From: Halosegnis longus
GTDB lineage: Archaea > Halobacteriota > Halobacteria > Halobacteriales > Haloarculaceae
DNA: 64,000 bases
Assembly: GCF_009663395.1 (NCBI RefSeq)
Contig: NZ_QKNW01000001.1
Location: 1,178,001 to 1,242,000, forward strand
Direction of reading: 5' to 3'
Shown piece after piece: positions 63,751 through 64,000 of the stretch. How positions within the stretch are numbered: the first letter of the stretch is position 1; each line of letters begins with the position of its first letter. The position numbers and the translations under genes are program-made. The notes beneath the pieces are model-generated. The model was not told the DNA's origin and did no database searches. It saw only the letters and a program-made list of their open reading frames with translations.

Positions 63751-64000
63751 TTACCGCGTCTCGACGCCGGTGAACTCGAAGCGTGCGCCGCCGGTCGCGC
63801 TCTCGGTGGCGGTGAGCGACCAGCCGTGTGCCTCGGCGATGGAGTCGACGATGGCGAGCCCGAAACCGGTGCCGTCGTCGCTCGTCGAGAACCCCTGTTC
63901 GGTGACGCGCTCTCGCGACTGCTCGGGAATTCCGGGTCCGTCGTCGTCGACGCAGAAGCCGTCCGGGAGGGTGTCGACGGTGACGACCACGTCGGCGGCC
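63751..64000 (-). CDS. Histidine kinase, C-terminal fragment (cut by window edge)
   Basis: The visible 82 residues are the HATPase_c end of a sensor kinase: VDDDGPGIPEQSRERV (N/G1 region) and GTGFGLAIVDSIAEAHGW (G2), ending in the final strand GGARFEFTGVETR. The rest lies beyond the right edge. The input domain is therefore unknown. Confidence 0.8.
   Translation of the reverse strand, partial: AADVVVTVDTLPDGFCVDDDGPGIPEQSRERVTEQGFSTSDDGTGFGLAIVDSIAEAHGWSLTATESATGGARFEFTGVETR

Noticed and set aside
1-64000. CRISPR arrays, inteins and intron-containing tRNAs
   Set aside because: No regularly spaced repeats were seen; RadA and all RNA polymerase subunits read through without insertion, and both tRNAs fold without an intron.

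Overview
The window is a stretch of haloarchaeal (class Halobacteria) chromosome. The DNA is GC-rich and the proteins are strongly acidic. The core genes are archaeal: a split RNA polymerase cluster (rpoH-B''-B'-A'-A''), RadA, the archaeal IMP cyclohydrolase PurO, a HalX response regulator, and TATA boxes about 25-35 nt before many starts. I cannot name the genus. No CRISPR array, rRNA, intein or intact insertion sequence is visible.

Layout. 1-7.9 kb: UspA/GNAT pair, dihydroorotase, lipoate ligase-like protein, an M23-like protein, a gamma-glutamyltransferase-like enzyme, and htpX with a pspAB-like partner. 8-15.4 kb: radA coupled to a methyltransferase-fold gene, pcm, a polysaccharide flippase, a HerA-like ATPase, tandem crcB fluoride-channel genes and a response regulator. 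15.6-25.7 kb: tRNA-Asp(GTC), then rpoH-rpoB''-rpoB'-rpoA'-rpoA''-nusA-rpsL-rpsG. 25.7-28.9 kb: a FecCD/BtuCD-type importer with a Tat lipoprotein receptor. 29-36.6 kb: a dehydrogenase, a glutamate-cysteine ligase-like enzyme, a kinase-like phosphotransferase, a HAD phosphatase, a squalene/phytoene synthase, a 5'-truncated aldehyde dehydrogenase pseudogene and an FAD oxidoreductase. 36.7-44.8 kb: tRNA-Gln(CTG) beside an HNH endonuclease gene, an AIR-synthase-like gene divergent from purO, a phosphodiesterase, aspartate kinase, a RAD55/KaiC-like protein, and an EtfD-like membrane Fe-S oxidoreductase. 44.9-47 kb: a complete biotin ECF importer (bioY-ecfA-ecfT). 47.6-58.9 kb: MATE transporter, citrate synthase, PhoU/TrkA_C protein, upp, CobW GTPase, Get3-like ATPase, CstA and several small haloarchaeal genes. 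59-64 kb: an MFS transporter, the tetrapyrrole operon hemC-cobA-hemD, and the end of a histidine kinase.

The window is mainly ordinary core genome, but several features deserve attention. The NusA protein is about twice the usual archaeal length and looks like an internal tandem duplication. Three copies of a TTAGG-N4-CCTAA palindrome (one perfect, two with one mismatch) lie in the two control regions of the metal/siderophore importer. A BirA-type operator with the classical N14 spacing lies in front of bioY. Two further perfect palindromes lie between the AIR-synthase-like gene and purO. The RAD55/KaiC-like protein lacks a recognisable Walker A lysine, and an aldehyde dehydrogenase remnant adjoins about 260-300 nt of non-coding sequence. 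I found no obviously novel multi-gene defence or mobile system.

Gene starts were chosen by leaderless or overlapping context, by homology-like N-termini and by TATA spacing. All family assignments are made by eye from sequence motifs, without database searches.
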